This document shows positions 1-7,722 of a stretch of DNA of 16,895 nt, in pieces. Position 1 is the first letter of the stretch; each line of letters begins with the position of its first letter. The notes beneath the pieces were generated by a model. That model was not told where the DNA came from. It saw only the letters and a list, made by a program, of their open reading frames with translations, and made no database searches. This stretch comes from CALMFG01 sp963666035 (GTDB taxonomy: Bacteria > Bacillota > Clostridia > Christensenellales > CALMFG01). Both the position numbers and the translations under genes were made by a program. The stretch lies in NCBI GenBank assembly GCA_963666035.2, contig CAXXJI010000001.1, positions 1-16,895 of the forward strand, given 5' to 3'.

Positions 1-475
1 ACCTCTTAAACCCTTGAATGCCATGATCCGGGCATCTGTCAAGACCATGATTTTCCAGTCCGTTTATGGCAGATTCCACCGCTGAATGTTTTCTTTTAAA
101 ACGAATGAAATCTTCCGCTGTTTCTTCTTCATATTCCGCCTTGTTGCATCTGCCTTTTTTCGGAAGCACCAAAATATCCAATCTGCCCTTCAGGTCCTTT
201 TTGTTGCCTGGAGAGTAAAACCCTTTATCAAAACTGCATCCTTTGAGATCAGAAAATTTGCTTTGTGCCAATGTTACCATCGCAACGGCGACTTTATCAT
301 CGGTTTCTTTCTCCATCACCCGGTGGTGCAGGATAAAGCCATATTGGTCCTCCAGGATACATACCCGCAAGCCCAATTCCTGGGGAACACCGGCCTTGCC
401 TTTTGAAATCCACTCCGTGTGGGGTTCGAAAATCGAAAAAATCTTGTCTTCATGGGGGATCTTTTCATCCTGTAA
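1..475 (-). pseudogene. ISNCY transposase, C-terminal part (separated from its N-terminal part by IS1634)
   Basis: Read on the minus strand from 475 to the window edge, the frame is fully open. It continues the frame that ends at 2377: across the deduced junction the protein reads RRVL-QDEKIPHEDKIFSIF. It includes the segment FEPHTEWISKGKAG and, close to the window edge, RFKRKHSAVESAINGLE, whose glutamate is the likely third acidic residue of the DDE triad. The gene runs out of the window with no stop. It has no start of its own here, so it is a displaced fragment rather than a gene. Plus-strand open frames over the same bases (86-506) are shadows of this frame. Confidence 0.8.
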
Positions 476-491
476 CTTACTTTCCGCACCC
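470..491. repeat. Target duplication (470-475) and left inverted repeat (476-491) of IS1634 element
   Basis: CTGTAA is followed by CTTACTTTCCGCACCC. The 16-bp repeat is the exact reverse complement of 2361-2376. Confidence 0.95.
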
Positions 492-544
492 ATAAATAAA
501 AAATAAGTGTGAATTTATTATTCTATAAATTCAGGTAGATAGAG

Positions 545-567
545 TTTACTGAATTCTATTCAGTAAA
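545..567 (+). other. Perfect 10-bp hairpin in the IS1634 transposase leader
   Basis: TTTACTGAAT, loop TCT, ATTCAGTAAA lies between the left inverted repeat and the transposase start. A stem here could block read-through transcription or translation entering from outside the element, a strategy known from other insertion sequences. It could also be a regulator site. The structure is seen; the role is inferred. Confidence 0.6.
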
Positions 568-652
568 TAAATTTTGTTCAGACTAGATTTTTTTCCTTCT
601 AGGTGATATCGATTTCCCAGTAAAGCAAATCAACAGACACCTTGGAGGTTAA

Positions 653-2320
653 ATGGAAATCAAAGACTTCGGCAGTCTGACAATAACCGATGTGCAGTTC
701 CTACCCATAGTCAAAGAATATGCCCGCCGGATAAATCTGGTAGAAACAATCAACCAGATGGTGAATACCCAGATGGATCTTCAGCCGGGCCCTGTTGTTC
801 TCGGCATGGTTTTGGATACCCTGTCCGGGAGATCACCCCTTTACCGGTTAAAAGATTTTCTCGACGAAAAAGACATCGAACTGCTGCTTGGCAAGGCAGT
901 ATCCCTGGAACAGTTTACAGACCATAATATTGGCCGTGCATTGGATAAAATTTTTGAAACAGGAACCCAAAAGATATTCGGCCAATTGAGCCAGAACGCT
1001 GTCAATGGTTTCCAAATCAAGCCGACCGGAGCCCACTATGACACAACATCTGTCAGTGTTTACGGTGATTACGCCATGACAGATGAGCCGTTTGAAATCA
1101 CTTACGGCCACAGCAAAGATAAGCGTCCGGATCTAAAGCAGTTCCTTGTTGAAATGCTGTGTGTTGACAGAAACATTCCCTTATTTGGAGGGACTCGGGA
1201 TGGCAATGCATCCGACAAGACCTTGAACAATGAAGTGCTGACTACGATCTCCAAACACATGGCCAACCATGGACTTAAAGAAAATGCGTTCGTGTATGTT
1301 GCAGATTCTGCCTTTGTAACGGAAGATAACCTTGGGAAAGCTGGAAAAACAAAATTTGTCAGTCGGCTGCCGGCCACTTATAATGAATGCAGCCGCGCTA
1401 TCAAAGAAGCGGTTCAGGCCGATAATTGGGTTGATATCGGTGTCCTTGCTGAAACAGAGGATACACAGAAACGACCGGCAGCACACTACAAAGCCTTTGA
1501 GACCACCGTGACCTTGTATGGGACCACTTATCGGGCGGTGGTCGTACATTCCAGCGCTCACGATAAGCGCCGACACAAAAAAATCGATCGTCAATTAGGC
1601 AAGAACAAAAAAGAGCTTGAACAGCAGGTCCAGAAACTACTCACAGAACCGTATTACTGCAACGATGATGCCCAGGCTGCGGTTGAAAAAATATCCCGGT
1701 TGCCGAAAAAATCGGATCTTTTCACCGTATCGGCAACCATTGATAAGGCGCCCAAATATTCGAGGGGCCGCCCGAAAAAGGGAGAGACGCGCGTTCCGGA
1801 TAGATTTGAATATCGCATAACCCTTTTCGTTGATGAGGATGAAGAAAAGGTCCAATTTCTTCGGGAAGAAGCTGGATGTTTTGTACTTCTTTCCAACTTA
1901 ACTTCTCATCAGGAAGAATCTGAATGGTCTGCTAAAGATCTTCTAAAATTGTATAAGAACCAGAGCGGCATTGAACAAAACTTCGGCTTCCTAAAAGATC
2001 CCGTTATCATCAACAGCGTTTTTCTGAAAAAAAACTCAAGGATTGAAGTCCTCGGGATGATTTTGCTGATTTCATTGCTGATATGGCGCCTTATTGAAAG
2101 GGCTATGCGTTTGTATATCAAAGATAATCAGACAACAATGACAGGTTGGGTAAGAAGAAGGACCAAACGGCCCACTTCATTCATGATGTCAACCAAGTTC
2201 CATACGGTTCTTGTGGTTAAAAGCGGAAACCAAAGACAGCTTGCCAAACCCTTGAAATCTGTTCATCTGGAATATCTCAAAGCACTTGATGTCAAGCCGG
2301 AGGTTTTCATTACACCTTGA
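653..2320 (+). CDS. IS1634-family transposase, 555 aa
   Basis: DDE transposase of the IS4 superfamily, catalysing cut-and-paste movement of the element. The start ATG is preceded by the ribosome site GGAGG (TTGGAGGTTAA). The N-terminal region (about residues 1-110, SLTITDVQFLPIVKEY) matches the usual IS1634 N-terminal domain (DUF4277-like). Likely catalytic acids are D130 in AHYDTTSVSVYGDY, D218 in YVADSAF and E441 in NQSGIEQNFGFLKDP. The long insertion between the second D and E, rich in charged residues (about 300-430), is characteristic of this superfamily. Length is normal for the family and no internal stop is present, so the enzyme is probably active. Its stop lies 40 bp before the right inverted repeat. 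Confidence 0.92.
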   Translation: MEIKDFGSLTITDVQFLPIVKEYARRINLVETINQMVNTQMDLQPGPVVLGMVLDTLSGRSPLYRLKDFLDEKDIELLLGKAVSLEQFTDHNIGRALDKIFETGTQKIFGQLSQNAVNGFQIKPTGAHYDTTSVSVYGDYAMTDEPFEITYGHSKDKRPDLKQFLVEMLCVDRNIPLFGGTRDGNASDKTLNNEVLTTISKHMANHGLKENAFVYVADSAFVTEDNLGKAGKTKFVSRLPATYNECSRAIKEAVQADNWVDIGVLAETEDTQKRPAAHYKAFETTVTLYGTTYRAVVVHSSAHDKRRHKKIDRQLGKNKKELEQQVQKLLTEPYYCNDDAQAAVEKISRLPKKSDLFTVSATIDKAPKYSRGRPKKGETRVPDRFEYRITLFVDEDEEKVQFLREEAGCFVLLSNLTSHQEESEWSAKDLLKLYKNQSGIEQNFGFLKDPVIINSVFLKKNSRIEVLGMILLISLLIWRLIERAMRLYIKDNQTTMTGWVRRRTKRPTSFMMSTKFHTVLVVKSGNQRQLAKPLKSVHLEYLKALDVKPEVFITP

Positions 2321-2360
2321 CCTCTATAACCCTTAAAATTACTCACATCTTATCGGAGTG

Positions 2361-2382
2361 GGGTGCGGAAAGTAAGCTGTAA
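2361..2382. repeat. Right inverted repeat (2361-2376) and target duplication (2377-2382) of IS1634 element
   Basis: GGGTGCGGAAAGTAAG is the exact complement of the left end and is followed by CTGTAA, identical to 470-475. Confidence 0.95.
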
Positions 2383-3281
2383 CACCCGGCGTTTGATCAA
2401 ATCAATTTGCCAAAGTGCGTAGTTGATATATGTTTGTAATTCTTCAGCTCGGGCTGCACATATAATATCGGATGCCGGTATCATTTCCACGGTCAATCGC
2501 GCCTTTTGAATATATTTTTCAGCAAGCTTGATATATGCTGTATGGGCATCCATAATTTGCTGGACTCTTTTGGCCTTTTTCTTTTCATCCTTTGATGTGG
2601 AATGTTTCAAACGCTGGACTATTCGATAAAGCTTTTTAAATGCTTTAATATTATACGCTGATTGCCGCCACATACTCGTTCCAATGTCCTGGCTGATAAT
2701 AGCGGCAATTTGAATCATTTTTCGGACTGCATCAAAAAGCAGGTTGATATCTGTGGGATAATGAACATTGGTTTCTACAACGAATGAATCACACCGCCCA
2801 ATCAAGGCTCCATCGTCCGAAGTTTTTTTTTCATCAGAAGTTTATGGCCTTCTTGCACAACCAGAGTGTTGATTTTGTCAAGAATATCTGGGGTCATAAG
2901 CCTGACATTATCTTTCAGGGTCTGAAGGGGGTAGGCGATATCATTGTCCATCATGCCATGCCCCAGCATCTGCCTTATTGTTTTGTGGTTGTTCACCATT
3001 TCCTGGAGTTTATCATAATCCCAATTGCAATTGAGCCGAATGACGCCCATTACAAGGATCTTCCACAGGTCCATACCGGGACGTCCATTTTTAGAATCGG
3101 TACTTTCTGGGATCATGTCCGTGAGGATATCAAAAACTTTTTGTCGAAGACTCTGGTCGCAATAGATATGTTGGAGTCCCAAAAGAAGTTTGGGGATTTC
3201 ATCCCTGGCTCTCATATCAATTTTAATTTGATCGATAGGGGTCTGCCCGAATGTCATCTGTAGTTCAAAAATTTTACGCAA
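2377..3281 (-). pseudogene. ISNCY transposase, N-terminal and central part, frameshifted
   Basis: The minus-strand start is TTG at 3281 (MRKIFELQMTFGQTP, the usual beginning of ISNCY/ISDol1 transposases), with GAGG a few bases upstream. The first frame runs to a stop at 2802. The continuation, with the typical core RCDSFVVETNVHYPTD, is in the -1 frame and runs to the IS1634 junction at 2377. The frame change falls at or just after an in-phase run of nine A (complement of 2823-2831); one backward slip there gives MKKKTSDDGALIGRCDSF. It may be a decayed gene or a frameshift-controlled one. Past 2377 the frame is broken by the IS1634 insertion and resumes at 475. Confidence 0.82.
2823..2831 (-). 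other. A9 run at the transposase frame change (slippage candidate)
   Basis: On the coding strand, ATG AAA AAA AAA CTT is in phase with the upstream frame. The downstream frame is -1 and already open through this run (GAT GAA AAA AAA ACT TCG). A run of nine A is a known substrate for -1 ribosomal frameshifting or transcriptional slippage. A simple 1-base deletion near 2814 would look the same. Confidence 0.5.
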
Positions 3282-3407
3282 AACGACCTCGAAGTTCTGA
3301 TGGAATGTTGAAGTTTGAATTACTATTGGTTTGTCTCACAAAACATAAATCCTATATAATTTTATAGGGTTAGATTAACATAGTAATTAGTAAAAAGCAA
3401 CAAGTAA
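3282..3407. other. Untranslated end of ISNCY element and junction with cassette DNA
   Basis: No gene is seen. It contains an AT-rich palindrome, CCTATA-TAATTT-TATAGG (near 3351-3368), and an in-frame stop at 3405 that closes the remnant frame downstream. The inverted-repeat end of the ISNCY element should be here, but the partner end is outside the window. Confidence 0.4.
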
Positions 3408-3674
3408 TTCATATCACAACAGAAACTTCAAACGAATTTCAGCCCAGATACCCCTGGAAAATATGATGGTTCCAATTTCCGGTCAGGCACTAGTTATTAT
3501 AATCTAGATGAAATAAAACCCGATCTTTCAATAGCTTTGCGGGAAATCGCTAGGCCTTTACATATCATTGAACTCCGCTATGAAATGAAGGGCAATGACT
3601 CTGAAGAAGATTTTATTGAAGAAGTGAAAAATAGTGTTTTAAAAATTGAATCACTTTTAGAAGGGATCGTTTAA
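3408..3674 (+). pseudogene. 3' remnant of an unrecognised cassette gene (88 codons, no start)
   Basis: From 3408 to the TAA at 3672-3674 the + frame is open and protein-like (NFSPDTPGKYDGS, YYNLDEIKPDLSIALREIA, ending LKIESLLEGIV), with an acidic, helix-prone C-terminus. There is no usable start codon near its left end; the first in-frame ATG is in ELRYEMKGND, about two-thirds of the way through. The 5' part was presumably lost or displaced by the ISNCY insertion immediately to the left. I do not recognise the family. An attC-like site follows 48 bp after the stop, as for the other cassette genes here. Confidence 0.45.
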
Positions 3675-3722
3675 GTGAAAGCAGGGGTCTGAAGTTAAAA
3701 CCTTGATTCTTGCACTATAAAT

Positions 3723-3772
3723 TTCAAACAATTCAAATGCTACGGCCGAGCCGTAGATTTAGGTCGTTAAAA
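3723..3772 (+). repeat. attC-like site 1 (integron cassette recombination site)
   Basis: R'' box TTCAAAC (3723-3729), then 10 nt ending in G, stem CTACGG / CCGTAG (3740-3745, 3751-3756) with loop CCGAG, 9 nt, R' box GTTAAAA (3766-3772). Folded, AAC pairs with GTT, the next 3 nt do not pair, AAAT pairs with ATTT, and a single G at 3739 bulges out. This is the attC layout with its extrahelical base. R boxes only partly fit the RYYYAAC / GTTRRRY consensus. Confidence 0.75.
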
Positions 3773-3787
3773 ATCAAACATGGAAAT

Positions 3788-3867
3788 GTTCCCAAAATTA
3801 AAAAATTACTTATTGTTCCCGCATAGGGAACTTTTATATTGACATTAATCAGGGAACGTAATAATAA
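3788..3867 (+). promoter_or_regulatory. higBA promoter with a nested four-half-site operator
   Basis: Four half-sites are arranged with dyad symmetry around about 3823: GTTCCC (3788-3793), GTTCCC (3815-3820), GGGAAC (3826-3831) and GGGAAC (3852-3857). A strong promoter, TTGACA (3839-3844), 17 nt, TAATAA (3862-3867), places the outermost half-site inside its spacer. Repression by the antitoxin's helix-turn-helix domain binding these sites is the obvious model. Transcription would start within a base or two of the HigB ATG at 3875, so the message may be leaderless. Motifs are seen; regulation is inferred. Confidence 0.7.
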
Positions 3868-3874
3868 TTGAGTT

Positions 3875-4174
3875 ATGCATGTAATAGCCAGACCTCAATT
3901 GATACAGTTTTACCAGCGAGAAGGATGCAAAGATGCAAAAGGGCCTATTGATGCATGGTGGCATGAAGCCAAAAAAGCGACCTGGCAATCCTGGCCAGAA
4001 ATAAAAGCACAATATGGATCAGCCAGTATTTTAAAAAACAACCGTATTGTCTTTAATTTAGGAGGCAACAAGTACCGCTTGGTGGTAAAAATCAATTTTC
4101 CAACTCAGACTGTTTTTATCCGGTTCGTTGGGACCCATAAAGAGTATGATAAAATTAATGCGGAGGAAATATAA
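3875..4174 (+). CDS. higB: HigB-family toxin, mRNA interferase, 99 aa
   Basis: Ribosome-dependent or free mRNA endonuclease of the RelE superfamily, HigB branch. The sequence follows the family pattern throughout: MHVIARPQLIQFYQ at the start, DAWWHEAKKATWQSWPEIKAQY in the middle, a beta core RIVFNLGGNKYRLVVKI, and QTVFIRFVGTHKEYDKI near the end. Length is normal for HigB. The ATG matches the family N-terminus; there is no good ribosome site and the promoter -10 is only 7 bp upstream, consistent with a leaderless message. Its last base overlaps the first base of the antitoxin gene (ATAATG junction), so the two are co-translated, toxin first as in hig loci. Confidence 0.88.
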   Translation: MHVIARPQLIQFYQREGCKDAKGPIDAWWHEAKKATWQSWPEIKAQYGSASILKNNRIVFNLGGNKYRLVVKINFPTQTVFIRFVGTHKEYDKINAEEI

Positions 4175-5403
4175 TGATTAACAAACTTATAAAAACAGAA
4201 GAAGACTATAGTTTAGTTCTATCCCGCATTGAAGATTTGATGGATGCTGAAGCAAATACGCCTGAAGCGGAAGAGCTTGAACTGCTTGCCACACTAGTCG
4301 AGCTTTATGAAGATGAACATTATGCGATGGACACACCAGACCCTATAGATGCAATAAAATTTAGAATGGAACAATTGGGAGTCAATCAGCAAGGTTTGGT
4401 ACCATTTATTGGCAGCAAGAGTAAAGTCTCTGAGATCCTAAATAAAAAAAGGCCACTAACTCTCTCAATGATGCGATCTCTTCATCAAAATTTGGGAATA
4501 CCTGCTGAAATTTTCCTACAAAAAACAGTTGGGAGTTTTCCCAAGGCAATTCCCAATATTGAATGGCATCTCTTTCCATTGAAAGAAATGTCAAAACGAG
4601 GGTGGATTCACCCAGCAAAGAACTTAAAAGACTCAGCTGAAGAAACGATACGGCTTTTTATTAACAATTGTTGTCCAAATGGAGAAACGATTGAAGCTTG
4701 TTTTAGAGAAAATTCAGGGAATCGAACGAACGCAAAAACAGATAGTTATGCACTTAACTCATGGTGCATGAGGATCATGGCGCTTGCCCAAAAAAAATCT
4801 CTACAAAAAAAATTTAATCACGCAAATTTCACACCTGACAACCTTAGGGAGATAGCTAAATTAAGTTTTTTTGATGAGGGGCCCTTACTTGCCCGGGAGT
4901 TTCTCGAGAAACATGGAATCCATCTAATCATTGAAAGGCACCTACCAAAAACATATTTGGATGGCGCTGCCTTATTACTTGAAGATGCAACACCTGTTGT
5001 TGGATTAACACTGCGATATGATAGAATTGATAATTTTTGGTTTTGCCTGCTTCACGAATTAGCCCATATTGTATTGCATCTTGGCAAAGAAAATCAAAAT
5101 TTATTTGTAGATGATATGGATGTCAGAATACCTGGAAAAGGAAAACAAAGCGATATTGAAGGCGAAGCGGATTTCCTTGCTATTGAATCTTTAATTCCGA
5201 ATCAAGTTTGGTCCACGGCTGCTGCAAAATCAAATCCTACAAAAAAAAATGTGCTTGAATTAGCTGAATATCTAAAAATTCACCCAGCTTGCATTGCCGG
5301 TAAAGTTAGATTTGAGCAAAATAATTTTCGGTTGTTATCCAAATTAGTTGGATCAGGTAAAATTAGGACTCTTTTCGGGGTGCATTCCCATTTAGTGGCC
5401 TAA
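4174..5403 (+). CDS. higA: HigA-type antitoxin fused to an ImmA/IrrE-type metallopeptidase domain, 409 aa
   Basis: Antitoxin and repressor paired with HigB. Residues about 1-55 are an acidic helical segment typical of HigA2-like proteins (AEANTPEAEELELLATLVELY). Residues about 58-115 form an Xre-type helix-turn-helix (RMEQLGVNQQGLVPFIGSKSK, VSEILNKKRPLTLSMM). A long C-terminal part carries the zinc peptidase motif HELAH (H294-E295-xx-H298) and a downstream glutamate in EGEADFLA (E331), the pattern of ImmA/IrrE peptidases. Ordinary HigA proteins are about 100-150 aa, so the peptidase fusion is unusual. The end is altered: an ISKra4-like element entered at the stop codon, and the last six residues (HSHLVA) and the stop come from its inverted repeat. 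The pre-insertion protein ended RTLFGV after 403 residues, so function is probably kept. Confidence 0.85.
   Translation: MINKLIKTEEDYSLVLSRIEDLMDAEANTPEAEELELLATLVELYEDEHYAMDTPDPIDAIKFRMEQLGVNQQGLVPFIGSKSKVSEILNKKRPLTLSMMRSLHQNLGIPAEIFLQKTVGSFPKAIPNIEWHLFPLKEMSKRGWIHPAKNLKDSAEETIRLFINNCCPNGETIEACFRENSGNRTNAKTDSYALNSWCMRIMALAQKKSLQKKFNHANFTPDNLREIAKLSFFDEGPLLAREFLEKHGIHLIIERHLPKTYLDGAALLLEDATPVVGLTLRYDRIDNFWFCLLHELAHIVLHLGKENQNLFVDDMDVRIPGKGKQSDIEGEADFLAIESLIPNQVWSTAAAKSNPTKKNVLELAEYLKIHPACIAGKVRFEQNNFRLLSKLVGSGKIRTLFGVHSHLVA
5369..5401. repeat. Target duplication (5369-5377) and left inverted repeat (5378-5401) of ISKra4-like element
   Basis: CTCTTTTCG is followed by GGGTGCATTCCC and ATTTAGTGGCCT. 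The 24-bp end matches the complement of 7827-7850 at 22 positions. The repeat encodes the altered C-terminus of the antitoxin on + and the transposase stop on -, so the two genes overlap convergently by 12 bp. Confidence 0.92.
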
Positions 5404-6792
5404 GCAAAGTGACCGAATTTGTATGAAGATATTGTCAGTCAAGATGTTCCACCTCCCGGAAAGGAGCTGACTCCTTAAGAACAACATTGATTCGGATGTT
5501 TCCGGTTTCCAGAATATACCCGGTGATTTCATTCTGAGATTTATAACCCGACGTATTGCACTTTCAACACAGCCGCTGCCAGTAGGTATTTTCAGGCTGC
5601 GGAACTGGCGATACTGCATTCTGTTTCGATTTTTCACGAAGTAACTTTTAAATTTGGATAGTGCTTCTATGCGCCTTTTAGGGTACGTAATGTGTTTTAA
5701 AATTTCTTTTCTAAGGTCTTTGAATCTGCCATCCCAAAGGAGGTTCTTCCAAGATTCTGCTATCCGGTTTCTTTCTTTTATAGGGATTCTCTTTGGCAAT
5801 TTGTCCACGATTTCATGTAAATTCTGTTTTGCATGGGTGTAGTCGATTACCTCATAATAGGATTCGATTTCAAGCCGTTTGGCCAGCGGGCCTGTTCGCT
5901 TCCAATAGCTACGTGCACCGTCACAGCAGAAAACAACACGCTTGGCTTTGGGAATATCTAATTCACGCAAGTAGATCTCAAGAATATCAAAAGCGGCATC
6001 AATACCGCCCATTGTGGCATCATAAACCGGCAAGTGTTTTTTGGATATTGTGCCGTCCGGATCGACAATATGTATGACAAACTGAATGGGTTCTTTCCAT
6101 TCAGTATGATATCCCTGCCGCTTTTGGCCTTTTGATTTACGTCCCCGTTTTGGCCTCCGTTCTCGAAGGCGACCGCCGTCGATACAAACCAGAACCGTTT
6201 TGCCACCAACGCGATCAGTATCTCCAAAAGATACCCGGCCACGCAGGGGCATAGCTTCCTGTGCAAGATTCATTGTTATGCGGCGTATGGTTTTGACATT
6301 TAAGTTGATTGCATGGTTTTCCAGGGATCTTCGGGCAATTTCAAAAGAGGGACAGAGCAATGCTGCATGGACCACCGACGAAGCGAACAGCGTTGAACAC
6401 CTGCCGATAAAACCAAGGTAATCAAGCCCAAAATGGCGGCCTGTCCCCTTTTGTCGTTTTTTTGTTTTAGGGCCTGGCCGTTGTTTGGAAACAACTTTTG
6501 AAAAGTAAGGGGATCGGATGCTCAGGGTAGTTCCTGTCAATAATCGAATGCTGCTGGGGCGGTATCCGTTGAAACGCAGTCCCTTTTTACCGGCACCAAT
6601 TTTCAGTTCAGATAAAAGATCCGGGTCAGACAGTGCCTTTTCAATGACGGGAACCAGAAATGCTTCCACAATAATGAAGAGGCCGTTCCGTACCTGCTCA
6701 CACAGGATATTAGCATTTTGATGGTTTTGGAAATCAGCTACGGCTTTTGTTAGAAGGGTTCGAATATCCCTTATAGTGGAAGCAAGTTTCAT
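5392..6792 (-). CDS. ISKra4-like DDE transposase, 466 aa
   Basis: Transposase of the element at 5378-7850. The ATG at 6792 has GAGGA seven bases upstream. Likely catalytic residues are D205 (VLVCIDGGRLRERR), D291 (VVFCCDGARSYW) and E410 (IPTGSGCVESAIRR). The C-terminal block GSGCVESAIRRVINLRMKSP, followed by FLRSQLLSGRW, resembles ISKra4-family transposases, with ISLre2 (UPF0236) as a more distant alternative. A basic linker (RRPKRGRKSKGQKRQ) follows the first aspartate. The stop codon lies within the terminal inverted repeat. The gene is downstream of the druA-like gene and probably shares its transcript. The frame is intact. Confidence 0.85.
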   Translation of the reverse strand: MKLASTIRDIRTLLTKAVADFQNHQNANILCEQVRNGLFIIVEAFLVPVIEKALSDPDLLSELKIGAGKKGLRFNGYRPSSIRLLTGTTLSIRSPYFSKVVSKQRPGPKTKKRQKGTGRHFGLDYLGFIGRCSTLFASSVVHAALLCPSFEIARRSLENHAINLNVKTIRRITMNLAQEAMPLRGRVSFGDTDRVGGKTVLVCIDGGRLRERRPKRGRKSKGQKRQGYHTEWKEPIQFVIHIVDPDGTISKKHLPVYDATMGGIDAAFDILEIYLRELDIPKAKRVVFCCDGARSYWKRTGPLAKRLEIESYYEVIDYTHAKQNLHEIVDKLPKRIPIKERNRIAESWKNLLWDGRFKDLRKEILKHITYPKRRIEALSKFKSYFVKNRNRMQYRQFRSLKIPTGSGCVESAIRRVINLRMKSPGIFWKPETSESMLFLRSQLLSGRWNILTDNIFIQIRSLCLGH

Positions 6793-6849
6793 GATCAGTC
6801 CTCGAATTGCAGGTTGAAAAATTACCTGTCATTTCGATGACTGAAACCC

Positions 6850-7722
6850 TCAAGGTTGTGTGCATAGCTGCTTTTTATAATTGGAAGTCAACGGGTATAC
6901 ATAGATGTCTTTTATCGGCACCTGAAGTCTGTGGTGCCTGTCTTGACGGCTTCGCCCTTTGCTTTGACCAATTTTTTGCCAATTTGCCGCCTGGTAGCAA
7001 GTTCCGGCAAAGCGTGATCGATCCACGAAAGTTTCTACCAGACAGATATCGTGACCATATTTAGCTGTCCAGTCCCGGCTCAGCCGCCTAAGACATGAAC
7101 CCAGAATATGACTGGCAAGATGGGGAATTCGAATCCATGGCAAAATCAAAAATCGGGTATTGTTGGTCGTCATATGCAGGTTCCTGCGACGAGCCGACCT
7201 ATCCCAACCGATGAATCGGTCACGAGGGGCCGTTTTCCATGCTGCTGAGCCAAAAAGCAGGCAGGCAACCGGACGAGAATTGCGATCAAAAGCCATATAC
7301 TTCATATGTTCTCCGACATACCCTTTACACCCAAGGTAATGATATCGATCCATAAGGCAATGGAATAAATCATCAATATCTCCACGGCCCGATACCGGTA
7401 TCAATTGTATCGGGCGGATCTTACGCAAAGTGGTTTCTATCGGCTTACAATCATGGGGGACATCGGGAATACGCCGCTGACGGTTACCGCTATGACGGGC
7501 AACGGGAAGTGTGACCATCCCTTTTTGCTCAAGTTTTCTCAGCATGCTTCGACAGGCCATGTCCTTGAGCAGACCTTTTTCCGTGCGCCAATCCCAGCGA
7601 GCACACAATTCTTTGGATAAACGAGTGCGGTGCCAGGCGGGATTGTCGTTAATCAAATGGCGTATCGTTTGTATATCAACTTCTGAAAATTCACGTCCTT
7701 GAATGGTTAAAGTCCTGCTCAT
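6850..7722 (-). CDS. DruA-family (DUF4338) protein encoded inside an insertion sequence, 290 aa
   Basis: DUF4338 proteins include DruA of the Druantia phage-defence systems; their biochemical activity is not settled. The call rests on the block DLFHCLMDRYHYLGCKGYVG (about residues 112-131), the LLFGSAAWKTAPRDRFIGWD segment, the NNTRFLILPWIRIPHLASHI segment, and the C-terminal signature ETFVDRSRFAGTCYQAANW, IGQSKGR and KDIYVYPL. The N-terminal 90 residues contain a winged-helix-like part (IRHLINDNPAWHRTRLSKEL). The ribosome site is weak: AAGG is about 14 nt before the ATG. No druB-E partners are nearby. It is fully within the inverted repeats and upstream of the transposase in the same direction. 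This suggests an accessory transposition factor or cargo rather than a full defence system. Confidence 0.82.
   Translation of the reverse strand: MSRTLTIQGREFSEVDIQTIRHLINDNPAWHRTRLSKELCARWDWRTEKGLLKDMACRSMLRKLEQKGMVTLPVARHSGNRQRRIPDVPHDCKPIETTLRKIRPIQLIPVSGRGDIDDLFHCLMDRYHYLGCKGYVGEHMKYMAFDRNSRPVACLLFGSAAWKTAPRDRFIGWDRSARRRNLHMTTNNTRFLILPWIRIPHLASHILGSCLRRLSRDWTAKYGHDICLVETFVDRSRFAGTCYQAANWQKIGQSKGRSRQDRHHRLQVPIKDIYVYPLTSNYKKQLCTQP

Larger units (their letters stand above)
476..2376 (+). mobile_element. Complete IS1634-family insertion sequence, 1901 bp
   Basis: It is bounded by perfect 16-bp inverted repeats: CTTACTTTCCGCACCC at 476-491 and its complement at 2361-2376. Both ends are flanked by a direct 6-bp target duplication CTGTAA (470-475 and 2377-2382). 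It encodes one long transposase. Size, repeat arrangement and duplication length fit the IS1634 group of the IS4 superfamily. The intact ends, full-length ORF and clean duplication suggest a recent, possibly still mobile insertion. The target was the ISNCY transposase gene. Confidence 0.93.
1..3400 (-). mobile_element. ISNCY-family (ISDol1-like) insertion sequence, broken and partly outside window
   Basis: A single ISNCY-type transposase gene read on the minus strand occupies both flanks of the IS1634 element at 476-2376. The element starts somewhere between about 3290 and 3407 (I could not define its inverted repeat) and its far end is beyond base 1. It is non-functional as it stands: the transposase reading frame shifts at about 2823 and is then split by the IS1634 insertion. 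To its right lies a 3' gene remnant (3408-3674), so it probably inserted into a cassette gene and removed or displaced the 5' part. The family call rests on protein pattern recognition, not a search. Confidence 0.7.

Noticed and set aside
86..506. Plus-strand ORFs at the left edge
   Set aside because: Shadows of the minus-strand ISNCY transposase fragment, which has recognisable protein sequence through the whole interval.
2784..3263. 159-codon + strand ORF
   Set aside because: Antisense of the conserved N-terminal half of the ISNCY transposase.
6850..7722. Complete Druantia defence locus
   Set aside because: Only a DruA-like gene is present; no druB/C/D or large DruE helicase is nearby, and the gene is inside an insertion sequence.
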